64,000 nucleotides of DNA from Sphingobacterium haloxyli (GTDB lineage Bacteria > Bacteroidota > Bacteroidia > Sphingobacteriales > Sphingobacteriaceae): positions 310,001 to 374,000 of the forward strand of contig NZ_PVBQ01000004.1 of the NCBI RefSeq assembly GCF_002980525.1, read 5' to 3'. The position numbers and the translations under genes are program-made. The notes under the pieces are model-generated. The model was not told the DNA's origin and did no database searches. It saw nothing but the letters and a program-made list of their open reading frames with translations. Positions 8,839 to 17,939 of the stretch are shown in pieces (the stretch's first letter is position 1; every line of letters begins with the position of its first letter).

Positions 8839-10302
8839 CTAAAGCTCCTTTCTTAATCTTGCTACCGGAATATTCATTGCCTCCCGATATTTGGCGACGG
8901 TGCGCCGTGCAATGGTATATCCTTTTTCCTTTAGAATTTCTGTTAGTTTTTCGTCCGCCAACGGTTTGTGTTTATCCTCATTGGCAATGCATTCTTCTAG
9001 TATTTTCTTTACTTCTTTGTTAGACACCTCTTCCCCAGAATCTGTTTGAATGGCTTCAGAAAAGAAAGATTTTAGTAGAAAGGTCCCAAATTCAGTCTGT
9101 ACGTATTTAGAGTTAGCGACTCGAGATACAGTTGAAATATCCATTTCAATCTTATCGGCTATGTCCTTTAGTATCATGGGTCTAAGGAGTCGTTCATCTC
9201 CCGTAAGGAAATAATCATATTGGTATTCCATGATGGCATTCATGGTTTTCAATAACGTTTGTTGCCGTTGTTTGATAGCATCTATAAACCATTTAGCAGA
9301 ATCCAGCTTTTGTTTGACAAACTGCACCGCCTCCTTCATTTTTTTATCCGTTTTTTCGGCTTTTTCGTAATGGGCGAACATTTCTTGGTAATTTCGAGAC
9401 ACCCTGAGTTCCGGAGCGTTTCGTCCGTTGAGCGTCAAGTGGAGTATGCCATCGTTGTTCGTGATATGGAAATCGGGAATAATATGGAGTTGTTTATTCG
9501 TTGAGGCTCCTGAATCACCCGGTTTGGGATTTAATTTTAGAATCTCGTTGATGATATCTTTGAGTTCTTCCGAATCTACCCCCAATTGCTTCTCAATCTT
9601 GTCATAATGTTTTTTGGTAAATTCGTCGAGGTAATTTTCAACCACTTTAATAGCCTGATTTATAATGGGGTTGTTTTGATCTTTTTTACGTAGTTGTATA
9701 AGTAAACATTCTTGTAAATCACGTGCTCCGATACCTGCGGGTTCGAAATCCTGGATTACTTTCAATATACTTTCTACTTCTGTTTCTTCTGCAATCACGT
9801 TTTGGGAAAAAGCAAGGTCATCGATCAACGAAAGTATCGGACGTCTCAAATAACCATCATCATCCAGGCTACCGATGATCTGTTGGCCGACGAGGTAATC
9901 TTTATCTGATAAAGCAAGTAAATCTAACTGATTTTGTAATAACTCGAAAAACGAATCTTGGACAGCTATTGGAATCTCCTTTCTGTCATCATCATCATCA
10001 TTTCCATAACTTGTGGAATAATCATTGTAGTCATCTTCTTGGATATATTCGTCTACACTAAATTCTTCGTCGAAATCGTTGTCCTGGCTTTCAAAGTTCT
10101 CGTCCGGATCGTGGTCTGGGTACTCCTCAACGGGATCGTTCATGTTTGCCAAACTTCCATCTTCCAAAGCAGGATTTTCCTCTAGCTCCTCCTTAATGCG
10201 AGCGTCGAGAGAGACTGTAGGTACCTGTAACAGCTTTATGAACTGAATCTGTTGCGGCGAGAGTTTCTGTAATAATTTTTGCTGTAGTGTCTGCTTTAAC
10301 AT
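8839..10302 (-). CDS. rpoN: RNA polymerase sigma-54 factor
   Basis: 487 residues with the full sigma-54 plan: a Gln-rich activator-interacting region I (LKQTLQQKLLQKLSPQQIQF, residues 2-21), a very acidic region II (about 55-112), the core-binding and helix-turn-helix region (IADKIEMDISTVSRVANSKY), and the RpoN box ARRTVAKYR at 465-473. Sigma-54 recognises -24/-12 promoters and needs AAA+ enhancer-binding proteins to open them. None of those activators is in this window. The M48-like gene follows closely downstream on the same strand. Confidence 0.97.
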   Translation of the reverse strand: MLKQTLQQKLLQKLSPQQIQFIKLLQVPTVSLDARIKEELEENPALEDGSLANMNDPVEEYPDHDPDENFESQDNDFDEEFSVDEYIQEDDYNDYSTSYGNDDDDDRKEIPIAVQDSFFELLQNQLDLLALSDKDYLVGQQIIGSLDDDGYLRRPILSLIDDLAFSQNVIAEETEVESILKVIQDFEPAGIGARDLQECLLIQLRKKDQNNPIINQAIKVVENYLDEFTKKHYDKIEKQLGVDSEELKDIINEILKLNPKPGDSGASTNKQLHIIPDFHITNNDGILHLTLNGRNAPELRVSRNYQEMFAHYEKAEKTDKKMKEAVQFVKQKLDSAKWFIDAIKQRQQTLLKTMNAIMEYQYDYFLTGDERLLRPMILKDIADKIEMDISTVSRVANSKYVQTEFGTFLLKSFFSEAIQTDSGEEVSNKEVKKILEECIANEDKHKPLADEKLTEILKEKGYTIARRTVAKYREAMNIPVARLRKEL

Positions 10303-10528
10303 GCGCTATGCTTCTTTTGCATGGGTAAAAATACTTAAATAAATCAGAAAACTAAAGTTCGTCGTTTTTCACTAACCTAAATTAGGTATAATTATTGAGG
10401 GCCAACAGCTATCCCCGTGAAATTTACATGGATGCATTAAGTGTTAAAATACGTTAATTTCAAAAACCACGATCCGTTTTTTTATTTTGTATAGCTTTTT
10501 TTAGAAAAACAATTTCCATATTTACCGT

Positions 10529-12859
10529 ATGTTTAAAAGGGTTAAAAACAAAGTTGTCCGTTACTTTTTGATAGCGGTCTATAGCCTTATTGTATTGGTA
10601 TGTGCTGTGCAGCTAAACTTCCTATGGTTATTCGGATACTCCCCAACCAAAAAAGATATTGTACTGCCAACACTTCATGTTTCGTCAGAGCTATACACCG
10701 CGGATTCCGTATTAATAGGTCGGTACTTTGAGGAGGATAGAGACCCAGTGGGCTATGATAGCATTTCAGAAAACATTTTGAATGCGCTGATAGCCACGGA
10801 AGATGTTCGTTTTTATAAACATAATGGTGTGGATTTTATTGGCTTGTTTTCTAGTGCTTTGTCTACATTGAGAGGCGATAAGCGTGGAGGGAGTACTGTT
10901 ACGCAACAGCTTGCCAAGAACCTCTATCGAACCCGATATCACCAGTCCCAAGGTTTACTAGGAGGGATTCCGGGATTGCGTTTGGTGGTTACGAAATTTA
11001 AAGAATGGATGACTGCCTATAAACTGGAAAGCAAATACGATAAAAAGGAGATTATCACGATGTATCTAAATACCGTGTCGTTCAGTAACAACGCTTACGG
11101 TATTAAATCTGCTTCGTTACGATATTTCAATAAACAACCCAATCAGTTATCTGCTACGGAAGCTGCTGTACTGATAGGTATGTTAAAGGGGACGACGCTT
11201 TATAATCCTATCCGTAATCCGGATAAATCAAAAGAGCGTAGGAATGTCGTGTTAAAACAGATGCAAAAAGAAGGATATATCAGCCAGGAGCAGTATATTT
11301 CATTCGCCAAAGAACCATTAGATTTGAATGTTAACAACCCTGATAGAGGCGGAACGAATGATTCTTATCTGCGTGCGGCTGTCGAAAAATGGCTGGAGAA
11401 ATGGAGTGAGGAGCATGATGTTGATATCTATACAGCGGGTTTAAAGATATATACAACAATCGATTCTCGCATGCAGCAGTTGGCAGAAGAAACAGTAACC
11501 AAACAGATGAAAGGGTTGCAAGAACGATTGGATAACACGTGGCGAAACGAAGAGCCATGGCGAGATAAAAGTGGAGCCGTGATTTCGGGTTTTTTGGAAG
11601 AGAAAGCGCGAAAATTGCCTGTCTATACGTCGCTGATGAAGCAATATCGCAATGACGAAGAAAAGGTATTCCAAATTATGCATAGACCTAAGGAAATGAC
11701 CATTTTCACTTGGGAAGGGGATAAGAAAGTAGAGATGTCCACCATGGATTCACTGAAACATTACGTAAGCATGTTGAATACGGGGATGATGGCTATGGAC
11801 CCGTACAATGGGGAGATTAAAGTATGGGTAGGAGGTATCAATCATCGTTACTATAAATTCGACCACGTAAACCAGGCAAAACGGCAAGCAGGCTCTACGT
11901 TTAAACCTTTTGTTTATTTGACAGCGTTGGAAAATGGTATGGAACCTTGTGATAAATACGAAGATAAACCTGTACGCCTAGACTTTGTAAATAAACAAGG
12001 CGAAAAAGAGGTTTGGGAACCCAAAAATGCGGATTGGAGTTTTTCTTATCGTAATATGTCGCTTCGTTGGGCAATGGCTCGTTCTTTAAATACGATCACA
12101 GCGCAGATAACAAAGGACGTGGGCTGGAATAAAATCGTGGAAACGGCGCATCGCTGTGGGATTGAGAGCCATTTGGAATCCGTGCCATCGGTGGGACTTG
12201 GCTCAAATGACGTATCGGTATTTGAAATGGTGAATGCTTACGCGACATTTGTGAATGAGGGAAAGCGGGTGGAGCCGGTTCTCGTTTCCGAGATTTATAA
12301 TAGTGAAGGAAAGCGGATAGCATCTTTCAAAACAAAAGAAGAGCAGGTTATAAGCCCGGAGAACGCGTGGTTAATGACCTATATGCTGCGCGGTACAATA
12401 GAAGAACCAGGGGGAACATCGCAAGCGCTATGGGAATGGGACCTTTTCGGTCATGAAAATCAGATCGGAGGAAAAACGGGCACTTCTTCTGATTACGTTG
12501 ATGGATGGTATATGGGCGTGACAAAAGACTTGGTCGCAGGTGTTTGGGTTGGGTGTGATGAGCAAAGCATTCGTTTTAAAAACTCCCAAACGGGAGAGGG
12601 ATCCAAAACGGCTTTACCAATATACGCCGCATTTATGGAAACGCTATATACGCGACCAGAATTAGGTGTCACAAAAGGTAAGTTTCCAGATCCTAAGGTA
12701 GCGATTAAGAAGAAATACAACTGTCCCAGCCCACGGATCCGCGTAGAGGTGCAAAGTGATAGTACGGTATTGGAAGAAGATGAACAAGCAGAAAACTTAT
12801 TAATATTGCCGGAAGTAGAATCATCAGAAGAGACAGAAATAAACGAAATAGAAAGATAA
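10529..12859 (+). CDS. mrcA: Class A penicillin-binding protein 1A
   Basis: A 776-residue bifunctional peptidoglycan synthase. One N-terminal membrane segment (about 11-36) anchors it. The GT51 glycosyltransferase domain shows ATEDVRFYKHNGVD (89-102) and RGGSTVTQQLAKNLYRTR (119-136). The transpeptidase domain has the nucleophile motif STFK (Ser456), SLNT as the SxN motif, and KTGT starting at Lys649. The C-terminus is Glu-rich and probably disordered. It polymerises and cross-links glycan strands in the periplasm. The next gene follows 31 bases downstream, so the two may form an operon. The gene symbol is by similarity to PBP1A and is not certain. Confidence 0.94.
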   Translation: MFKRVKNKVVRYFLIAVYSLIVLVCAVQLNFLWLFGYSPTKKDIVLPTLHVSSELYTADSVLIGRYFEEDRDPVGYDSISENILNALIATEDVRFYKHNGVDFIGLFSSALSTLRGDKRGGSTVTQQLAKNLYRTRYHQSQGLLGGIPGLRLVVTKFKEWMTAYKLESKYDKKEIITMYLNTVSFSNNAYGIKSASLRYFNKQPNQLSATEAAVLIGMLKGTTLYNPIRNPDKSKERRNVVLKQMQKEGYISQEQYISFAKEPLDLNVNNPDRGGTNDSYLRAAVEKWLEKWSEEHDVDIYTAGLKIYTTIDSRMQQLAEETVTKQMKGLQERLDNTWRNEEPWRDKSGAVISGFLEEKARKLPVYTSLMKQYRNDEEKVFQIMHRPKEMTIFTWEGDKKVEMSTMDSLKHYVSMLNTGMMAMDPYNGEIKVWVGGINHRYYKFDHVNQAKRQAGSTFKPFVYLTALENGMEPCDKYEDKPVRLDFVNKQGEKEVWEPKNADWSFSYRNMSLRWAMARSLNTITAQITKDVGWNKIVETAHRCGIESHLESVPSVGLGSNDVSVFEMVNAYATFVNEGKRVEPVLVSEIYNSEGKRIASFKTKEEQVISPENAWLMTYMLRGTIEEPGGTSQALWEWDLFGHENQIGGKTGTSSDYVDGWYMGVTKDLVAGVWVGCDEQSIRFKNSQTGEGSKTALPIYAAFMETLYTRPELGVTKGKFPDPKVAIKKKYNCPSPRIRVEVQSDSTVLEEDEQAENLLILPEVESSEETEINEIER

Positions 12860-12890
12860 TTTGTATTTTTGAAAAGACTAATCTTTAATT

Positions 12891-15800
12891 ATGAAATATT
12901 TATCTCCATGTCGGACGATTAAAAAACAGATAAAAAGGACAGGAATGCATGCTAAGGGGTGCTCAATGGGAGTCAAGCAGGCTATTGTAGCAATGGTGGT
13001 ATTATTGCTTATGCCTCATATTGCCTCGGCACAGTATTTCGGACAAAATAAAATGCGTTACAAGAAGCTGGATTTCGATGTGAAAGAAACGCCTCATTTT
13101 GAAATGTACAGCTATCTTAAAAACGATAGTATGATGACCTGGTTGGCGAAAGAATCAGAAGTATGGTATAACATGCACCAGCAAGTTTTTCAGGATACAT
13201 TTTTACGTAAAAATCCGCTTATTATTTATAACAATCATCCGGAATTTCAACAAACGACCGCCATATCTGGTGAAATATCTGTCGGTACGGGAGGTGTGAC
13301 AGAAGCGTTTAAGCAGCGCGTAGTAATGCCGATCATGCAAATTAACCATCAAACGAGACACGTGTTGGGGCACGAAATGGTCCATGCTTTCCAATTCCGT
13401 ATGTTGATGGAAGGAAGAGATACCACGCGTTTGGAGAATGTGGGTAATATTCCTTTATGGATGGTGGAGGGAATGGCGGAATACCTATCTATAGGAAAGA
13501 AAGACGCTTTTACAGCGATGTGGATGCGCGACGCATACGCTCGTAATGATATCCCGTCGTTAAAGCAACTGACGGAACAATCGTTTAACTATTTTCCTTA
13601 CCGTTATGGACAAGCGTTTTTGGCCTATATTGGAGCTACTTACGGAGACACCGTCATCATGCCGATGTTTATGGAAACGGCTAAATACGGTTATGAGATG
13701 GGGATACGTCGCGTTTTTGGTTACGACGCACAGACCATGTCAACGCTATGGCGAAATACGATGGAATCTACTTTTAAAGCCCTAAATAAAGATACTACTT
13801 CCCGTCCTATTGGTCAGGCGTTAATTACTGCAGCAAATGGAGGGCGTATGAACGTAGCGCCGGCGATTTCGTCCGATGGGCGTTTAGTCGCCTTTATGTC
13901 TGAGAAAGATCTTTTCGGCATCGATCTCTTTTTGGCAGATACTCAAACCGGCAAGATCCTACGGAAGCTCGGGAGTCGAACAACTAACAAAGACATCGAC
14001 GAATTCAGCTATTTGGAATCGGCGGGAGACTTTTCAGCGGATAGCCGATATTTTGCTTTCAGTGTGTTCAGTGAAGGGAAAAACAAGTTGATGATCATTG
14101 ACGTGCAAACAGGAAGAACGGTTGCGCTCGAAGCAATGGGGGATATCGTAGAATTTACAAACATCAGCTTTGCTCCTGATGGCGACCGCGTCGCCTTTTC
14201 AGGACTGAAAGAAGGACAGAGTGATATTTACGTCTATAACTTCAAGACCAAAGAACTGGAGCAATTGACGAATGATAAGTATTCCGATTTTCAACCGAGC
14301 TTTTCACCGGATGGAAAAACTATTGTTTTTAGTACAGACAGAATGTCGTTCGAAAGTGCTTCCCGTTCTGTCGACATTCCTATGGGAATGGCGATGATCG
14401 ATGTGGCTACGAAAAAAGTTAAAACCATCGATATTTTTCCAGGCGCAAACAATTTGAATCCACATTTTTCGGGTGATGGGACTTATATTTATTTCCTGTC
14501 CAATGGAGACGGTTATCGCAATATGTTTCGCTATTCATTAAATGAGGCGACCGTGGAACGGCTTACCGATTATTTTACGGGCATCAGTGGTATTACGGAG
14601 TATTCACCAGCCATGAGTATATCGAACAACGATGACATTGTGTACTCGTATTTTAAAGGTAATCAATACAGTATCTATAAAGCAAACGCGTCAGACTTTG
14701 AGCCTGAGGAGGTAGATGCCAGTGCTTCTGATTTCACAGCGGCGATGTTGCCGCCGAATGTAGATCGCGGGGTCAATATTGTCAATACAAATTTGCAAAG
14801 TTTTAATGCTTATCGACGGATTGATACCGCGCTCATAAGACCGATCCCTTACCGTTCGAAATTTAAGCTCGACTATTTAGCTAATTCGGGCGTTGGGATG
14901 ACTGTCGGTACACGTTACGGAGCGGGAATGGCGGGTGGTATTTTTGGTATCTTCTCTGATATTCTCGGTTACAATCAGATCTATTCTACTTTGAATATCA
15001 ACGGAGAGGTACAGGATTTTGGAGGACAGGTTGCCTATGTGAATCAACGAAGCCGTTGGAATTGGGGTGGTTCGATTTCACATATTCCGTATCGTAGCGG
15101 GTTCCGGGCGTACGAAATGGACGATTTGGGTAGAGGTGATGAATTGATACTCAGTGACTACATTATTCGTCAATTTGAGACGCAATTAGATGCTTTTGTG
15201 GCCTATCCGTTTAATAGGCATCACCGCTTTGAAATCGGCGGTGCATTGGCGCGTTACGGCTATAGCGTGGAAAAATGGCGTCAAAGTTATTTCAGTTTTG
15301 GTTTTGTAGATCGCCAAAGGTTATCAAACGAAGAAGCTATGGATTTATTGGGCTTTAGCCTAGATCCGCTCGTTATGCAGCAGGTCAGTACTGCTTTTGT
15401 CGGTGATAATTCTATTTTTGGTTTGACATCCCCAATACAGGGGTTCCGTTATCGCGTATCTGCGGGGCAATATTTCGGTGACATCAATATGCAGGTGTAC
15501 AACGTCGATGTCCGTCGTTATCTGCGCTTTAAGCCCATAACTATAGCAGCGCGGGCCTACTCTTATATTCGTTCGGGCGATGATGCAAACCGCTTGCGCG
15601 GCAATTATATAGGTTATCCGTTTTTCGTTCGTGGTTATGACAACCTAAGTCGTGACCGCGTTGGAAATATTTCTTTTGATGATTTAATGGGATCACGGGT
15701 GTTGGTAGGTAACTTTGAAGTACGCCTGCCGTTTACAGGTCCTGAGCAACTCGCCGTAGTAAAATCCGGTTTGTTGTTTTCGGATCTGAACCTTTTCTTT

Positions 15801-16070
15801 GATGCGGGTTTAGCTTGGAATAGCGGAAATAAAATAGTGAGTAATCTAGATAAAAAACCTACAGTGCCCGCCCGTGATCAAAACGGAGATCTCATACCTG
15901 GAGAATATGTTTATGATAGGAACTACCGCGTGCCAGTATTTAGTGCCGGCATATCTATGCGTGTAAACTTATTTGGCGCCATGATTTTGGAACCGTATTA
16001 TGCAATACCCTTTGTGTCGTCGCGAACGAAATTCGGTACGTTTGGATTAAACTTCATGCCAGGCTGGTAG
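12891..16070 (+). CDS. HExxH peptidase / TolB-like propeller / outer-membrane barrel protein
   Basis: A 1059-residue exported protein with three parts. Residues about 50-310 contain HEMVH (161-165) followed by WMVEGMAEYLS, the pattern of a zinc peptidase in which a downstream Glu is the third ligand. Residues about 315-610 hold around six PD40/TolB-type propeller repeats (for example SFAPDGDRVAFSG and SFSPDGKTIVFSTDR). Residues about 640-1059 look like an outer-membrane beta barrel related to the Omp85/surface-antigen type, ending in an aromatic-rich strand. The hydrophobic signal segment ends at IASAQ near residue 48; ATGs at 12945 or 12966 would give a more usual signal length. Function unknown. 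Confidence 0.75.
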   Translation: MKYLSPCRTIKKQIKRTGMHAKGCSMGVKQAIVAMVVLLLMPHIASAQYFGQNKMRYKKLDFDVKETPHFEMYSYLKNDSMMTWLAKESEVWYNMHQQVFQDTFLRKNPLIIYNNHPEFQQTTAISGEISVGTGGVTEAFKQRVVMPIMQINHQTRHVLGHEMVHAFQFRMLMEGRDTTRLENVGNIPLWMVEGMAEYLSIGKKDAFTAMWMRDAYARNDIPSLKQLTEQSFNYFPYRYGQAFLAYIGATYGDTVIMPMFMETAKYGYEMGIRRVFGYDAQTMSTLWRNTMESTFKALNKDTTSRPIGQALITAANGGRMNVAPAISSDGRLVAFMSEKDLFGIDLFLADTQTGKILRKLGSRTTNKDIDEFSYLESAGDFSADSRYFAFSVFSEGKNKLMIIDVQTGRTVALEAMGDIVEFTNISFAPDGDRVAFSGLKEGQSDIYVYNFKTKELEQLTNDKYSDFQPSFSPDGKTIVFSTDRMSFESASRSVDIPMGMAMIDVATKKVKTIDIFPGANNLNPHFSGDGTYIYFLSNGDGYRNMFRYSLNEATVERLTDYFTGISGITEYSPAMSISNNDDIVYSYFKGNQYSIYKANASDFEPEEVDASASDFTAAMLPPNVDRGVNIVNTNLQSFNAYRRIDTALIRPIPYRSKFKLDYLANSGVGMTVGTRYGAGMAGGIFGIFSDILGYNQIYSTLNINGEVQDFGGQVAYVNQRSRWNWGGSISHIPYRSGFRAYEMDDLGRGDELILSDYIIRQFETQLDAFVAYPFNRHHRFEIGGALARYGYSVEKWRQSYFSFGFVDRQRLSNEEAMDLLGFSLDPLVMQQVSTAFVGDNSIFGLTSPIQGFRYRVSAGQYFGDINMQVYNVDVRRYLRFKPITIAARAYSYIRSGDDANRLRGNYIGYPFFVRGYDNLSRDRVGNISFDDLMGSRVLVGNFEVRLPFTGPEQLAVVKSGLLFSDLNLFFDAGLAWNSGNKIVSNLDKKPTVPARDQNGDLIPGEYVYDRNYRVPVFSAGISMRVNLFGAMILEPYYAIPFVSSRTKFGTFGLNFMPGW

Positions 16071-16138
16071 TCCAATAAAGAGACATGAAAGTAGATTGAT
16101 GTTTAAGGAAGGTTGTTGTCAAGGGTCGTTGTTTTGCA

Positions 16139-16465
16139 CTAAGCATAAACAACGACTTTTTCGTTAGTCAGTCTCTTTCTGTAGGATGAAGTGTTAAGAT
16201 TAAGCCAGTTCGGATTTTTTAGGCGGATAAGCTTTTCCCGCTGCATCCTGGTGAAACGTCGTATTGTGTCACGGAAGGAAAGCGCTTTCTCTTTGCTTTG
16301 GAAGATTTCCATATAAACCACGTTGCTTAGTTTAGGTGACCCATCAAATAGGAAGGAAGATGCGTGATGTATCTCCTGTAAACGAGAGGGCATATCAGTG
16401 CAATATCCAACTTCTAAATATGCTCGGTTACTATCTGTAATAATATATACGATGTGTGTTGCCAT
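16139..16465 (-). CDS. GIY-YIG nuclease superfamily protein, degenerate
   Basis: A 108-residue protein resembling the small GIY-YIG/YhbQ-like family: VYIITDSN stands at the GIY position and YLEVGYC at the YIG position, followed by RLQEIHH, an EIFQSKEKAL segment and the usual NPNWLNL ending. The first motif tyrosine and glycine are partly altered, so catalysis is uncertain. Family members are nucleases or nuclease-like DNA-binding proteins. It diverges from the XRE-S24 regulator across a 111-base region rich in ACTAAT repeats, which suggests joint control by that regulator. Such LexA-like neighbours would fit a role in DNA damage, but this is inference. Confidence 0.6.
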   Translation of the reverse strand: MATHIVYIITDSNRAYLEVGYCTDMPSRLQEIHHASSFLFDGSPKLSNVVYMEIFQSKEKALSFRDTIRRFTRMQREKLIRLKNPNWLNLNTSSYRKRLTNEKVVVYA

Positions 16466-16484
16466 GTGCCAATTGATATTATGT

Positions 16485-16558
16485 ACTAATAAATTTGGTT
16501 GTCTGTTTATTATTTACTAATTTTATTGGCACAATAATACTAATTAATTTAGTAAATA
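16485..16558. promoter_or_regulatory. Candidate operator array between divergent genes
   Basis: TATTTACTAA (16511-16520) and TTAGTAAATA (16549-16558) form a perfect 10-base inverted repeat. ACTAAT also occurs at 16485, 16516 and 16539, the last inside a small palindrome ACTAA-5 bases-TTAGT. The region separates a GIY-YIG gene from an XRE-S24 repressor-like gene, so I infer that the repressor binds here and controls both. Confidence 0.5.
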
Positions 16559-16576
16559 AAAATTTTTTAGAGAAAT

Positions 16577-17350
16577 ATGTCAAATATCGCATCGAATCTT
16601 AAGTTTTTGAGAAAGAAAAAAGGTTTAACGCAACAGCAATTTGCTGATGCACTCGAGATAAAAAGAGCGTCTGTGGGCGCTTATGAAGAAGATAGGGCAG
16701 AACCAAAATACGAGCTGCTAAGGAAAATAGCGCAATTTTATGATCTCACTATGGATGAACTCGCGAATGATATCATTGACGAAAAATGGAGGCCTCAGCC
16801 CAAAAGTAACGCGTCGAACTTGCGGGTGTTAAGCATAACTGTAGATGGCAACGAACGGGAAAACATTGAATTAGTACCGGTTAAAGCCAGCGCAGGCTAT
16901 TTAAATGGTTATGGAGATCCTGAATATGTTGCGTCGCTGCCCAAATTTTCGCTTCCTATGTTTGCGCAGGGAACGTATCGTGCATTTGAGATCAAGGGTG
17001 ATTCGATGTTGCCACTTCCGTCAGGAAGTGTTATCATTGGAGAGTACGTTGAAAACTGGCACGATATTAAACCCAATCAAACCTATATTGTGGTTTCCAA
17101 AGAAGACGGTGTAGTATACAAACGTATAGCGTACAAATTTAAAGAGGAGAAAGGGTTGAAGCTCGTTTCGGATAACAAGACGTACGAACCGTATTGGGTA
17201 AGTACAGAAGACATCATTGAGGTTTGGAAAGCAAAGGCATTTATCAGTACTGAATTACCTGAACCCGGTCCCGAACCTACGATGGAAACGTTAACTTCAA
17301 TGATGGCACAAATGCAAAAGACAATTAAATCTGTTGTAGATAACAAATAA
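16577..17350 (+). CDS. XRE-family regulator with S24 (LexA-like) domain
   Basis: 257 residues. An N-terminal helix-turn-helix (about 5-62, LTQQQFADALEIKRASVGAYE) is followed by a LexA/cI-type S24 domain. Candidate autoproteolysis parts are all present: Ala106-Gly107 in ASAGY as the cleavage site, Ser143 in GDSMLP as nucleophile and Lys182 in GVVYKRI as the general base. Proteins of this plan repress target genes and are inactivated by RecA-stimulated self-cleavage or by ligand. The C-terminal 30 residues form a Pro-rich linker and a short helix. It faces a divergent GIY-YIG gene over an operator-like region. Confidence 0.85.
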   Translation: MSNIASNLKFLRKKKGLTQQQFADALEIKRASVGAYEEDRAEPKYELLRKIAQFYDLTMDELANDIIDEKWRPQPKSNASNLRVLSITVDGNERENIELVPVKASAGYLNGYGDPEYVASLPKFSLPMFAQGTYRAFEIKGDSMLPLPSGSVIIGEYVENWHDIKPNQTYIVVSKEDGVVYKRIAYKFKEEKGLKLVSDNKTYEPYWVSTEDIIEVWKAKAFISTELPEPGPEPTMETLTSMMAQMQKTIKSVVDNK

Positions 17351-17356
17351 ATGCTA

Positions 17357-17387
17357 TTTGTTTTTTAAAATAATATATTTATCTTTG
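17357..17387 (+). promoter_or_regulatory. Promoter of rimP-nusA-infB
   Basis: TTTG (17357-17360), a 19-base spacer and TATCTTTG (17380-17387) match the Bacteroidota housekeeping promoter pattern (TTTG, about 20 bases, TAnnTTTG). It lies just after the XRE-S24 stop codon, pointing toward rimP. Transcription should begin near 17393, a few bases before a strong terminator-like hairpin. Confidence 0.6.
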
Positions 17388-17403
17388 TACAATCTGAATA
17401 AGA

Positions 17404-17428
17404 GGGGGCATCATATGCCCCCTTTTTT
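17404..17428 (+). terminator. Terminator-like hairpin in the rimP leader
   Basis: GGGGGCAT (17404-17411) pairs perfectly with ATGCCCCC (17415-17422) around a 3-base loop, followed by six Ts. It may end transcripts from the XRE-S24 gene. Because it stands downstream of the predicted promoter at 17357-17387, it could also attenuate the rimP-nusA-infB transcript. Confidence 0.75.
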
Positions 17429-17472
17429 AATTCAGTTATTGAAAAGAGTTAATTCACGTATCGAAATAAGAT

Positions 17473-17937
17473 ATGCAAATAGAGGAAAGAGTACGCGAAC
17501 TAGTAACCGAAAAAATATCGGATCGGACGGATTTGTTTATTGTGCGGATAAAAATGAACAACAGTGGTCTTTTGGAGATATTGATGGACGGAGACAATGG
17601 AATAGCTATCGAGGATTGTGTTCAAATTAGCCGTCATGTAGGTTTCCATCTAGAAGAAGAAGATGTAATTGACCGCGCCTACCGTTTGGAAGTTTCTTCG
17701 CCAGGTATTGACGCTCCGCTGTTATTGCATCGGCAATACCAAAAGAATATTGGACGAAATGTCCGAATAAATAGTTTGGAAGGGGAGAAAAGAGAAGGGA
17801 AGCTGATCGCTGTGAACGACAAAAGCGTCGTGATAGAAGAAGTAAAAAAAGAAAAAGGAAAAAAAGCCGTAATACAGGAGGCGCAAATTCCCCTAGATAA
17901 TATAACAGAAATAAAGGTGTTAATTTCATTTAAATAA
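17473..17937 (+). CDS. rimP: Ribosome maturation factor RimP
   Basis: 154 residues. The N-terminal RimP domain shows LEILMDGDNGIAIEDCVQIS (residues 33-52) and RAYRLEVSSPGID, followed by the Sm-like C-terminal half (LEGEKREGKLIAV...PLDNITEIKV). RimP binds the 30S subunit and helps it mature. Here it is the first gene of the rimP-nusA-infB operon, the same order as in many bacteria, with nusA starting 3 bases after its stop. The transcript leader contains a terminator-like hairpin. Confidence 0.95.
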   Translation: MQIEERVRELVTEKISDRTDLFIVRIKMNNSGLLEILMDGDNGIAIEDCVQISRHVGFHLEEEDVIDRAYRLEVSSPGIDAPLLLHRQYQKNIGRNVRINSLEGEKREGKLIAVNDKSVVIEEVKKEKGKKAVIQEAQIPLDNITEIKVLISFK

Positions 17938-17939
17938 AA

